A stretch of DNA of 64,000 bases, from assembly GCA_009602725.1 (NCBI GenBank), contig WELB01000138.1, positions 62,932 to 126,931 on the forward strand, given 5' to 3'. Below are positions 11,690 to 21,435 of this stretch, in pieces (position 1 is the first letter of the stretch; every line of letters begins with the position of its first letter). The notes below the pieces were generated by a model. The model ran no database searches. It was not told the origin of the DNA and was given only the letters and a program-made list of their open reading frames with translations. The DNA comes from Spirogloea muscicola. Taxonomy: Eukaryota > Streptophyta > Zygnematophyceae > Spirogloeales > Spirogloeaceae. The translations under genes were made by a program, and so were the position numbers.

Positions 11690-12048
11690 CTTTTGGGCGG
11701 GCCCACACGGGCGGCACCCGTTCCCCGCCCGGACCGGCTCTGGCCAGGGGACCCAATTCTGGGGAGCCTGGTCGACTTCCCTGCAGTCGGGTCGCTGGCG
11801 CAAGTGTATCGAATGCGACTGGCCGTCTCGCTGCAGAGGTCTATGGCCCGGGCGTTGCACCTTCGTGCCGGCAGAGCCCTCGCTGCTGCCTCTGGCTCTG
11901 GCCAGGGGATCCACTTCAACGAGCCTAGCCTCTCCGACCTGCGGCTGCTTAGCAGAGGTTACTGAGTGATTCTCCTGTAGCTCTTTGGATTTTGTCCATT
12001 CTTTTTTAGCTGGCTTCTGCCAGCCCCTCTCTTCTATGGGCGAGCTTT
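11690..12048 (+). mobile_element. Non-LTR retroelement 3' end, family A, with T1 hairpin tail
   Basis: The frame 11693-11965 reads AVGSLAQVYRMRLAVSLQRS, then HLRAGRALAAASGSG, and ends SDLRLLSRGY at a TGA at 11963-11965. The T1 tail (TTTGTCCATTC, GCTGGCttctGCCAGCC, TATGGGCGAGCT) follows at 11,975-12,048. This copy shows the native order: C-terminal codons, stop, short spacer, hairpin tail. Confidence 0.72.
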
Positions 12049-12049
12049 T

Positions 12050-12130
12050 CCTGCTCGCCCATTGAGGCTAGGGCTGGAAATGCCAGTCCCAAAAAGAATG
12101 AACAGAGTACGAGAAGGGGGCCAGCGCTGT
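12050..12130 (-). mobile_element. Solo hairpin tail (type T2), inverted against the preceding T1 tail
   Basis: Reads on the minus strand as TTCTCGTACTCTGTTCATTC, then GGGACTGGCatttCCAGCCC, then a CAATGGGCGAGC end. It abuts the T1 tail head-on at about 12,048. Confidence 0.65.
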
Positions 12131-12169
12131 AGTGAGACCGCCAGCCTCATCCGCCATTCCCAGCCACCA

Positions 12170-12895
12170 GTCAATCTGGCTGCGCTTTCTTTCAGTTCTA
12201 GGAGCCTAGCTTCTGTGATCTGCGGCTGCCTAGCAGGGGTTACTGAGTGATTCATAGCTGCTTTGTTTCTTGTTGTGCTTGTTTTTCTGAGCGCTTCCCC
12301 TTGGCCCCTTTCAAGATGTATGCAGATCACCCCCCAGGCGATGAATTTGCGGCCCTTGCCATCGAGCTCTGTTCTCGTACTCTGTTCATTCTTTTTCGGG
12401 CTGGTTGTTCCAGCCCCTATTCTCAATGGGCGAGCACTTTCTTCTTGCCATCGACGTCCACGGGGCTTATGGCAGCGCGGCTGGCTGGATCTCCTCCAGC
12501 GGCTTGCCCGTCAGGCCATCGAGCGGCGGCCGGGTCCGCCAGGGGGGCTGCTCGGCTTTAACGCGGCCGGCTCCCTGGCCCAGGTCTTCCGGATGCGGCT
12601 CTCCGTGTCACTCCAACGCTCCCTCGCTCATGCCGTCCACTCGCGTGCGGGCCGTGCTATCGTTGCTGCTTCCGGGTCTCGTCTGCCTGCTTTTCCAGCT
12701 TCGAGCTACTCTGACCTGATGTTGCTCACCCGCGGGTATTGAGCTTTCCTGTGGTTCCGTCATGTCTAGTTGTCTAGATGCCTAGCTGTGTGTTTCCCTT
12801 CTTTTCGGCACCTGTTGTGGCTCTTTGAATTTTGTCCATTCTTTTTTGGCTGGCTTCTGCCAGCCCCTCTCTTCTATGGGCGAGCTCATTCCATT
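12170..12895 (+). mobile_element. Non-LTR retroelement 3' end, family A, interrupted by a nested tail
   Basis: A short C-terminal end (to 12,250) is followed by a second coding segment starting MYADHPPGDEFAALAI at about 12,317. This is cut at 12,366 by a 78-base insertion and resumes at 12,444 (IDVHGAYGS), running through FNAAGSLAQVFRMRLSVSLQ and RAGRAI to LLTRGY and a stop at 12,741. A T1 tail follows at 12,822-12,895. The uninterrupted homologue is at 43.43-44.25 kb (-). Confidence 0.75.
12355..12454 (+). mobile_element. 78-base hairpin-tail insertion with 11-base target-site duplication
   Basis: CTTGCCATCGA occurs at 12,355-12,365 and again at 12,444-12,454. Between them lie 78 bases (12,366-12,443) consisting of a T2 tail: TCTCGTACTCTGTTCATTC, the perfect stem GGGCTGG-ttgtt-CCAGCCC, then CTCAATGGGCGAGCACTTTC. 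The homologous uninterrupted site on the minus strand near 43.7 kb reads straight through (CCTTGCCATAGACGTCC). Precise insertion with a direct repeat marks retrotransposition of a unit under 100 bases. Confidence 0.85.
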
Positions 12896-13485
12896 CGATG
12901 CGGTGAGGCGAATTTTGCACGGGCTCAAGTTGTACCCAAGACGGCTGCCGCCCGCCGCCATAGGCGCGCAGATCACGACAGGCAGGAAGCTACCACGAGG
13001 CAAAATGGCGCGATGCGCGGCGGGGCGGCACCCATCCCGCCGCTCGCGCAAGCAGCAGCGCCGCGTCGCGACACGGCACGCCTGCTGCAGGCAGCGCCCG
13101 CGCCGCGCACGGCCGCCAAGCTCTTCCGACGAATAGGTGCGTGGTGCAGACATGACGGTGCGCATAAATGAGATGGCGCGCGGTGCGCCTGCTATGAATA
13201 GCAAGAGCTCGTTCAATGCAAGACAATGGCTGTGAAAGGCCGGCCCAAAGGACTTTACGCGATCTAATGGGCCGGGAGGCGCAAAAGCAGGGCATTGCTC
13301 TCTGCAAGTGGGCGCTCAATAAGCTCTAGTCAGCAAGTGCCGAAGAGAAGAACCATAGGCGGGAGACCAAGTCGAGCCAACACAACACCATTGTCCACGC
13401 CAAAAGTAGTGCACAGAAGCTATGCCAAGGATTCAAAGGGAGCCAAACGGACACCATCATGCAAAGGGTAGAGGAAGTGGGTCCG

Positions 13486-13690
13486 GGCTTTGAACATTGT
13501 CCATTCATCTTGGGCTGGCTTGGCCAGCTCCTCTTCTCTATGGGCGAGCTCTTTCTTCCGGGAGAGCGGGACGGGACCTGCCTCCACTGCGGAGACAAGG
13601 AAAATTTCAACGAAGTGCTCGCCCATAGAGAAGAGGGCTGGCAAAGCCAGCCCAAAAGAATGGACAATGACCAAAGCCAAAGAACGAGGT
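13486..13690. mobile_element. Facing pair of hairpin tails (type T3), inverted arrangement
   Basis: A plus-strand T3 tail (13,486-13,560: CATTGTCCATTC, GGCTGGCttgGCCAGC, TCTCTATGGGCGAGC) faces a minus-strand T3 tail (13,610-13,690) across a GC-rich spacer of about 60 bases. Each has its own internal hairpin and together they form a larger imperfect palindrome. Confidence 0.65.
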
Positions 13691-13740
13691 GCCGAAATAG
13701 GACTACGCTGCCAAACACAACAACGCACTAGGGAAGCTCA

Positions 13741-14369
13741 GTACCTTTGAGTGAGCAACATCAGGTCAGAGTATCTCGTTGCAGGGAAGGAGACACTCCG
13801 CCGAGACCCAGAGGCGGCGGCCAGAGCACGTCCTGCTCGGGTGTGGACGTCGTGGGCAAGGGATAGTTAAACGAAACCGCCAAGCGCATGCGGAAGACCT
13901 GGGCTAACAAACCGGCGGCGTTGAAGCCGGGCAGCGCCCCTGGCAGACCCGGCCGCCGGTCAATTGCCTGACGGGCAAGCCGCTGGAGGAGATCCAGCCA
14001 GCGGCTGCCGAAAGCCCCGTGAATGTCGATCGCTAGCGCCGCGGATTCGTCACCAACCGGGTGGTCCGCATATGTTCGCTCTTTACCCCGGGCCGCCAGG
14101 CCGACCGCATGCCCTGCACACGACGCCGACTTGGTGGGATTGGCGGAGTCGAAGCAGTCAGTTATCACCACGTCGGCAATGATGCGGGAACCGCCGCCGG
14201 GCCGGATGGCGACCAGGTCGGCGCGGCGAGTATGGGGCTGGCCGTCCGCGCCCAGCTGGATTGGCATCACTGAGGCGTTCTCCACCGCCCCCTTGAAGCC
14301 CGCCTCCATAAACACCCCTTGCATACCATCACGGCGGAGATCATAAGAGCCGGTCCGCGGAGATAGCAC
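13741..14369 (-). mobile_element. Non-LTR retroelement fragment with endonuclease-like block, family A
   Basis: The minus frame (14,369 to 13,761) includes RRADLVAIRPGG, IIADVVITDCFDS and AARGKERTYADH, then GFNAAGLLAQVFRMRLAVS. The R-.-D...D-V-V-.-T-D...K spacing fits a PD-(D/E)XK restriction-like endonuclease as found at the C-terminus of R2/Dualen-type LINEs; that link is by pattern only. The frame is disrupted near the end (about 13,860), so the copy is defective. Confidence 0.6.
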
Positions 14370-14664
14370 TAATCACCACTTTGTCAATTTTTCCGGGCTG
14401 GCTTTTCACAGCCCTTGGAGTGCCACTTCTTCATTGGGAGAGCCACTTCTTCTACTAACCCCACTTCATGCAGCATCTCGTGCGCGTCGCCGCGGGGTCC
14501 GCCGACGCACAGCGGCCAGCGAGTGCGAATTTTAACGTCGCCCCAAGGCGGGGCTCAATGTCGAGGCTGCCACCCGCATGCTCGTCTCAGTCCGCGGAAA
14601 AGTTCTCCGGCAACATGGCGGACCTGCGCGCAATACACGCGTGACGCCCCCGCTTTAAGAAGTT

Positions 14665-14740
14665 GCTCGCCCATTGAGAAGAGGGGCTGGCAAAGCCAAC
14701 CCAAAAAGAATGGACAATGTTCAAAGCCAAAGAAAGAGGT
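14665..14740 (-). mobile_element. Solo hairpin tail (type T3)
   Basis: Minus strand: CATTGTCCATTC, GGGTTGGCtttGCCAGCCC, TCTCAATGGGCGAGC. Nearly identical to the tail at 44,254-44,335. Confidence 0.65.
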
Positions 14741-14754
14741 GCTGAAGGGGGAGC

Positions 14755-14965
14755 CCCACTATTCCAGGAGCCTAGCGTATCTGACCTGAGGCTGCTTAGC
14801 AGGGGTTACTGAGTGATCCGTAGCTAGTTTGTTTCTGTGTGCTTGTTTTCCTTAGCGCTTCCCCTGGCCCCCTTCTCGTCCTTCGTTGAAAGGACGAGAA
14901 GGGGGCTGGCTCTTTGGGCTGGCTTTTCCAGCCCCTATTCTCAATGGGCGAGCACTTTCTCCACT
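14755..14965 (+). mobile_element. Retroelement 3' end with T2 tail and fold-back
   Basis: The last codons and stop (CAGGGGTTACTGAGTGATCC) are followed by the T2 3' untranslated stretch and tail ending CAATGGGCGAGCACTTTCTC. Inside, 14,867-14,883 and 14,890-14,906 form a perfect 17-base inverted repeat with a 6-base loop. Other T2 copies (46,340; 44,700) lack it. Confidence 0.7.
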
Positions 14966-15388
14966 ATTCTGCCCCCCCGCCCGGCCACGCTACGCCACTT
15001 GCACGGGCGGGTAGACGGCCTGTCCTGGCGTACGCGCTACTTGAATGATTGGCCGAGGATCTCTTCAATCACCACATTCAGAAGGGCCAGCGCAGCCGTC
15101 GTCAGGGACCTCGAGATTTCGCCGTCATTTATGCCGCTCCGGCTGGGCCCCACCAGCCGCCCGCACTCGGAGCTCCCGGACCTCCGGCCCAGCAGCTCGA
15201 GCTGCAGCTGAAGCTCTCACCGTGGCTGGCCCACCACCGCGTCCGCCACGCCGCTGTGAGCCAGCCATATAGGAGGCCGCAGGCACCCTTGTTCTGCCAG
15301 TCGCCGTTCCCTCGCAGCTCGAGCCCGCGGAACACTCCTCCGCCTCAGCCCAGCCCGGTAGTGCACGCTCGGCGACGCACTAGCAACC

Positions 15389-17242
15389 GTGTCTGCCGGC
15401 GCCGTGCTGCTGCTCGCCGTCCTGGCAGCCGCGGCCCTCCTTCCGGCCGTCCAGGCTACATCCTGCACCATCGACGGCTCCGTTGTCTGCGATGTGGACG
15501 AGAATGACTATACGAACAGCCCGTGGATACCAAGACCGAGCCGCCGTCGCCTGACATCGGCGATGGTGGCTATTGCTCTGCGGCATTGCTTGCCATCGAT
15601 CTGCGCAGAAGCACACGAATATGCAATCACGCGCAGGTTCAGAACTTGTCCAGTGCTATGCTACTTCATGGTATTCGGTAAGCAAGAGTCTTTGCATTGC
15701 TTACAGGTGGTCCAGCATTCCAGCACTCCCTTCATTGACACACTCTTGACCAGGTAGTCTGACTTTTGCTATTAATGACTCGCAACCAGGCCAGACACAC
15801 CCTCGGTGGGAGCCACTGTGAAGCTTGTTTGTGTCACTGACCCCCTCAACTCAGGTAAGATATTAGTGGCGGCGTGTTGCTGTATCTATCCTGTTGCGGC
15901 TGCATTTCCCGCAAGCATGGAGCGTGGAGAACCTCGTCATGGCTTGGCCTAACACTGACTGCTTGGTGCCATGTGCTGACAGGTACTCACGGCAAGGACT
16001 GACTCAAGCGGAAACTACGTCTTCACCGAAGATGCCACTGTTGAGAGCACCGGGGGAAAGTTGGGGGTTGCACCTTGATCTCTTTCAGCAACCCCCAGTT
16101 GTAAAGTGATTGGCCCCTGTGGTAAAGGGGACGTGGGCTCCACAGTCAAAAACTCAGACGGCATGGCCCGATATTCCTAGCACGTTGTCCTTCTTCTGTC
16201 GTCTTTGACTTACGTTCAACTTCAGGAGGGTGTCGTGGGCTTCACATATCAATGGTGCAGTAATACAATGCTCTTTGAGAATCATGTGGCAGGTGGCACT
16301 GATCTTCATGTAGGTGTCACATATTACGTGCCAACCTTCTGCTTTGAGCCGTCATCCCAATCCCCAACTTCCCCATCAGCCCCGCCGCCACCCTGCCGAA
16401 CAGGTGACGAAGGGGACAAGGACGAGGGGGAGAAGGACCTGCCTGAGTGTCCCAAGTCTCCACCCTCCCCCAAGTCTCCACCAGCCCCCAAGTCTCCACC
16501 CGCCCGCTAAGAAGTGTGATGGTAAAGATGATAAAGGTTGTCAACCACCGCCCCCGCCCACCCCAAGATCCCCGGTAGCCCCTCCGCCACCCTGCCGAAC
16601 AGGTGACGAGGGAGACGACGACGAGAGGGACAAGAACCTGCTTGAGTGTCTCAAGTCTCCACCCTCCCCAACGTCTCCACCCTTCCCCGGGTCTCCACCC
16701 GCCCCCAAGAAGTGTGTGATGGCAAAGATGATAAGGCTTGTCAACCACCGCCGCCACCCCCGTTGTCATCACCGCCCCCGCCACCTGTGGCCTCGCCACC
16801 ACCTCCTCCCACGCCCAAGGCCACTCCGCCACCGCGCACGCCCAAGGCCTCGCCGCCGCCGCCGTCGCCCACGCCCGTGGCCTCGCCGCCGCCGCCAACG
16901 GCCAAGGCCTCGCCGCCGCCACCACCAATTAATTGCAGAGTGACGAACTGTGGCGACCATGACTGTTACTACGACGATGGAGGCCATTGGGAGCAACCTG
17001 GTTCATGCTGGTACTATGTCACAAACACTTGCCAACTTCCTGAGTGTCCGGCGTCACCCCCTCCTCCCCCGCCGCCTCCCCTCCCATGCAGAGTAAAGGA
17101 CTGTGGCAACTGCGACTGTGTTTACCACGATGGAGAAAAGTGGGAGTGCTCATCTTCGCGGTGCTGTCAGTATGCGGTGTGCTGCGACACTAGCTGCCAA
17201 TACTATCCCCCGTGCCCATCCTCACCGCCATCCTACCCTTAA
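15389..17242 (+). pseudogene. Secreted Pro-rich, Cys-rich extracellular-matrix-type protein with frame breaks
   Basis: Likely a secreted wall/matrix glycoprotein. The first exon (15,389-15,522) encodes a signal-like AVLLLAVLAAAALLPAVQA and then SCTIDGSVVCDVDEND. Exon 2 (15,790-15,854) gives PDTPSVGATVKLVCVTD, and a later segment gives TDSSGNYVFTEDATVE. This resembles Ole e 1-like beta-sandwich domains (moderate). From about 16,226 come two units of SPPPP-type spacers with CRTGDEGD...EC and KKCDGKDDK.CQ, then two Cys-rich modules (CRVTNCGDHDCYYDDG; CRVKDCGNCDCVYHDG), ending at 17,242. The first in-frame codon is GTG with a good start context but no ATG after the stop at 15,359. Frame changes occur near 16,000, 16,503 and 16,712. 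It is either decaying, mis-sequenced, or has an unseen first exon and unusual splicing. Confidence 0.6.
16058..16105 (+). repeat. Inverted repeat in the matrix-protein gene
   Basis: TTGGGGGTTGC and GCAACCCCCAG form a stem around a roughly 16-base loop. It coincides with a possible 39-base intron that would restore phase between GGN and CKVIGPCGK. Confidence 0.5.
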
Positions 17243-18355
17243 TCGCCTTCACCATGGTCAAGGTCAGGGTGATCAGAGTGAGGTCAGGGTTGAGTGCCAC
17301 AATCGACCCCCAGGTCAAAGTGCCAAGACAGCAGTGCTGACGACAATGCCGAGAAGTATCAGGATTCACAAGGATTGGGAAAGCTGTTGACCGGACATTC
17401 TACCATCATCCTTTCCACCCAGTCAGCTGCAAGTTCGTCGTGTAATCAGGTTATGCTTAATCTGTGTTCCCATTTTCCATAAGCCTTCTTACCCTTTCAA
17501 CCGCGCGTTTCATACGGTCTGATCAGACCTCATATACAGTTTCTCGATGCGTCATCGAGGAGATTATCTAATTGCCAAACGCTCCAGCATGAATCCTTAC
17601 AAGCATTATTCGTCACTTTCCAGCTGAAGAATATTAAGTAGTAGGTTTAACGTTTGATATGCGTATGCATGCAAGCTACCGGCCACTACTGCAGCTTTGC
17701 AGCTGAATCCAACATCTCTCACCCTGTGTTGTAGGCATAATGTAGCTCTAGTGCAACATGACTGCTACATGACTCTTAGCTGACACGTATTCAGCCAATT
17801 TTTGATTGGTAGCATTGAGACTACCATGATGCTCACGTCAATTGGCTCCTTCACATCCATTATTCTGTCTACTCGAAGCTGGTCAGTCTGCTTAGAAATA
17901 ATGTATATGCTGAAGCATTCTTGGGCTGCAAATAAAGTGCCGACGAGTCTGCTTCTAAGCTTCCAAGGACCTTGGACCTTTTGCAGAAGTCATCGGGAGT
18001 AAGACCGTGCTTTGCGCTTGGCTATTTCCAACCTTGGCCTCCCACAGTCATCAATCAACTCGAAAACGCTTTTCCTCCTTTCTGGTCAATGGCTCGGAGC
18101 ACGCTCTGGTCACCCGAAGCTAGTCCCTCTTGGGCTGGCCTGTTGAAGTTTTCTTGCAACAAACAAGCTGCTTCTCCTGATTGCTTATCAGGAGCAGCCA
18201 GGCCAATGGGGTTGAGCGATTGTTAATGCTGTGCTGCTTATTGGCCTTCACCGGACGGGATCAGGGTCTGCAATTGAAGAAACGGAGGCATGGTGGCTCA
18301 ACTTAGCCAGCACAGGAGGAAGATCTAAGAGGTGAGAGACTCAGGTCAAGGAGGG
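17243..18355. other. Region without recognisable gene
   Basis: Open frames are short and unlike any protein I recognise. The region is AT-richer than its neighbours and probably holds the 3' untranslated region of the matrix-protein locus plus intergenic DNA. Confidence 0.5.
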
Positions 18356-18359
18356 GTGG

Positions 18360-18915
18360 AGGCCCAAGTTTCCCTACTGGGTAGACTAGTTTCTCCGACC
18401 TGTGGCTGCTTAACAGGGGATACTGAGCATCCAGTTGCCACTTAGGTCGCTGTGTACTTCTGCACTTTCATGGCCCCTTCGCACTTTGATCATGCTTTTG
18501 CCTGGGCTGGCCGATTACAGCCAACGCCCTCTACTGGACGAGTCTATTTATAGGAACCCTGGCAGTGGCAGGCTGCGCGTGGAAACTGCTTCACCAGGCC
18601 TTCAGCACTGGCAGTTCTATTTGATCTATCCAATGGTCCATCCACTCTCTGGCTGCTGTCTTAAAGTTCCTAGCTTGCCTACTTGAGCGACCATTGCAAC
18701 CAGTGTTGACCTCGCTTCTGGCACCACTATACCCACTGCCTCTAGTTGATCCAATCTGCACTTGCTGACAAGAGGCTGTTGAGCGTCCACTCGCAGAACT
18801 CATGGAAGGTAATCTGCATTCCTGGCGTGTTTCAGACTTCAGACCTTGTTCGTTTCTTTGGGCTGGCATCTGACAGCCATTGCTTTACATTGAAGAGCTG
18901 GAGTTCTCTGCTTTC
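18360..18915 (+). mobile_element. Two retroelement 3' ends with hairpin tails (family C)
   Basis: The first (18,370-18,545) has GGCTGCTTAACAGGGGATAC, the same stop region as family C, then GGGCTGGCCgattACAGCC and CTCTACTGG. The second (about 18,835-18,915) is a solo tail with CTTGTTCGTTTC and GGGCTGGCatctgACAGCC. Confidence 0.55.
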
Positions 18916-19238
18916 CGGCTGCTAGTGTGTCTGGTTTGCGGGGGCTCAGTAGGGGTTAGATAGGGAATCCTTTGTGGTACAAAGAACACAAGTGCCATGT
19001 TGAACGGCCTCACGACTTTTAGATGCCCGAATTCCTCAGTATGGAAAGAATTACCTGCAAAATTGAGCTCAAAACCTGGACTCGATGTCAGCAGTTTGTT
19101 TGCCAACATCGGACTACTCACAGGATCAAGACCTTCAAATGACTGCCTGCCTGCGGCCAACTTCGGCACTTAGACTTTCTGAAATGTAATGCTCTTAGCG
19201 GGTCAAATGAATATGTGAGTGGTCAAGGGCTCTTCACG

Positions 19239-21435
19239 TCAGATGATGACAAATTGTTGTGTGGCGGCACGGAGTAAGCCAGCATCTGTCTGCCATCGCT
19301 CCTCTGGGGCTGTTGCGCCAAACACATAGACCTGGAGCAGCAGCAAGCAACCTCATGGTAATCTCAGGTCGTCCTTTGAAACAGTAGCACGTCCCTGTAT
19401 ACTGGTACTTAGGCCTTGCGCAACTGTCAATCATGAAACTCCATGCCTGTGCTCAACAGCTGGCAGTCATCATGCACAGGGACTTCAGTGCACGAATGGG
19501 GGTGACAGGTGAGTCAGCACCTTCCCCTTGTTGACAGCCACGCTCATCGCAACCCTCTTCCCTCGCGCCCGGAACTCATAGAGGTAGTACTTCCTGCTGA
19601 CAAAGAAGCTGACAAGGACTGAGGGCACCATGCCACAACTGACAATAATTGAATTTCTACAAGCGCACGACTTTGCTAGTCAGCCTGCCAGCCCAGTGAG
19701 ATATTAGTCACTCGTCACCCTACAATGCCAGAAGCTGCTGCTGACTGTGATACGAAAGAAGCAAGCAGAGAGGTGACTAATCAACTGCAAGAAAAGAGCA
19801 ATCTTAGGCCACAGAAGTTGGGACTAGAGCGCACTTGTCGTTCTGCTCGGCTAGTCTTGATGACACCACCTTTGCACCGGCTGGCAACAGAGCAGCTTAG
19901 TGAGTAGTTGACAGGCAGATGCCAGTGACACCTCAACACATAAGCTAGCATGCAGCACACAGATGACATGGCTCGTACACACAAGCTGCAGAGCTGGTGT
20001 TGAATCATATCCATTATTGATGGTCCTGTCGTGCATACTTGGGAGGAGGAAATTTGCCGCTTCTTGCAGCTCCCCTAGCTGTGTGACATCCTTCACCTGT
20101 GAGCCAACAGCCATCAGCAGCTAGAGTTTAACCTCTTTACGAAACCATCAGCACTACATCTCGCTCGTTGTGACTGTGAACTACCCCTGCTCTGTCAATT
20201 ATGTGGTATCGGCTAGAAAGGGTGCTGGCTAAGTTGACAACCCAGACAGACAAACCAAGAAGAATACGCTCCATGAAGCGCACCTCGAAAAAGGAGAGCC
20301 GCAAAGTTGGTGTGTTGCGGATGAGGACGCTCAAGACTTCCTGCCTGGACAGAGGCCAGGGTGAGCGCCGGTCGTTCTGTTGATGGAAGATGGACAAGCG
20401 ACTTGCATCCACCACTGCTTCTACCATCCGCCTCTTTGGGCAGCAACATCACTCCTAGGCGGGCACCACAGCCCGACCTTGCTTCTTGTAACTTCAGTTG
20501 CCATCAAGCGTCACAGCTGTAAGGGGCTCAAGACAACACGTCCTTCAATGTAGCACTTCGTACTTGTCTGCAGAGGCGAAGCGGGCAGAGAAGGGCGTGG
20601 CCGGCTTGCCCTCTGAGACGGTCGAGCGCACCGTGGCCTGCGCATGTGCCAACATGCAGCTGCGGGCGTCATGCCAACTACGTCTATAAGCGCCGGCCCA
20701 GACGTCAATGCCCTCCCTTTGCCACAAGCCAAGCAGGAGGCCAAGACACCGAAGTAGAGCGTCACGGGCTCACATTGCCTGACCACCGGGCCATGTTTAG
20801 GGGTTTAGGGTTTTGCTATTAGGGGTTAGGGTTTAGGGTTTTAAAACCAAACAACATTTGGCCCACATTTCGAAAGAGGGCCCTGGCTACAGACCGTCCT
20901 GCTCAGTCTCAGGGACCCATGACCAGGACTTGGCCAGACGTGCACGTTCGCTCATTCACTGCATCTTGACCCTGCAGTGCCCCTAGCCACAGACCGCCCT
21001 GCTCAGAGTCAAGGGCCTACTTTTAGGAATTTGGCACAAAAATCTTGGCCCTGCAGTAGCGGGGGTTGCGATGATGTTGGAGGTTGTGGTTGAGGCTAAG
21101 GGTGGCGGGTTAAGGTGATGCGAGGGACAAAGTGGTAAAAATCTGAGGAAGGGGCGTTCAGGAGCAGGGCTTGACGGCAACTTGCTCGAACGGCCACCGT
21201 CAGGCTTAGCGGGCGGGGCTGGTGAAGGCGCGTGGCGCTGGCAGGTCCGCCCCTCACCTCCTCCGGCGGCAGAACGTCCTCAAACCCCGGCGGCACCAGA
21301 AACGCAAAGCCCTCGCCGCGCTGCCGCCGCCAGCCGCCCACGTCCACGCCGCCGCCGCCGCCGCCGCCGCCGCCTAAGCTGGCGTGGCTGGCGGGCGGAA
21401 GGAGCCACAGCAGCGCGCCGGCGGCCAGCCCGGCG
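19239..21435 (-). CDS. PsbP-domain thylakoid lumen protein (5' end lost in gap)
   Basis: PsbP-family proteins sit in the thylakoid lumen and assist photosystem II or photosystem I assembly. Supported exons: 21,435(gap edge)-21,257, 20,186-20,146, 20,096-20,039, 19,880-19,835, 19,596-19,521, 19,331-19,239, with matching phases from 20,186 on. The first carries a lumen-transit hydrophobic stretch (AGLAAGALLWLLPPASHAS), a GGC run, and GEGFAFLVPPGFEDVLPPEE, the usual PsbP opening. Later exons give VVHSHNERDVVLM, VKDVTQLGELQEAANFLLP, GAKVVSSRLAEQND, RKYYLYEFRARGKRVAMSVA and VYVFGATAPEERWQTDAG, then a stop at 19,241-19,239. One or more exons between 20,187 and 21,256 are not resolved. Which PPD/PPL subfamily it belongs to is unclear. 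The chloroplast transit peptide must be in or beyond the gap. Confidence 0.8.
20791..20843. repeat. Interstitial telomere-like repeat (TTTAGGG orientation)
   Basis: Runs of GGGTTTAGGG and GGGTTAGGGTTTAGGG within a putative intron of the PsbP-domain gene. The orientation is opposite to the run at 22,364-22,486. Confidence 0.7.

Noticed and set aside
16317-16928. 203-residue minus-strand frame opposite the Pro-rich gene
   Set aside because: Antisense of proline codons gives Gly/Trp/Arg runs; not a plausible protein.
20511-20786. Minus-strand frame between PsbP-like exons as a separate gene
   Set aside because: It may be a cryptic exon of the PsbP-domain gene or noise; no start, stop and splice combination gave a convincing independent protein.
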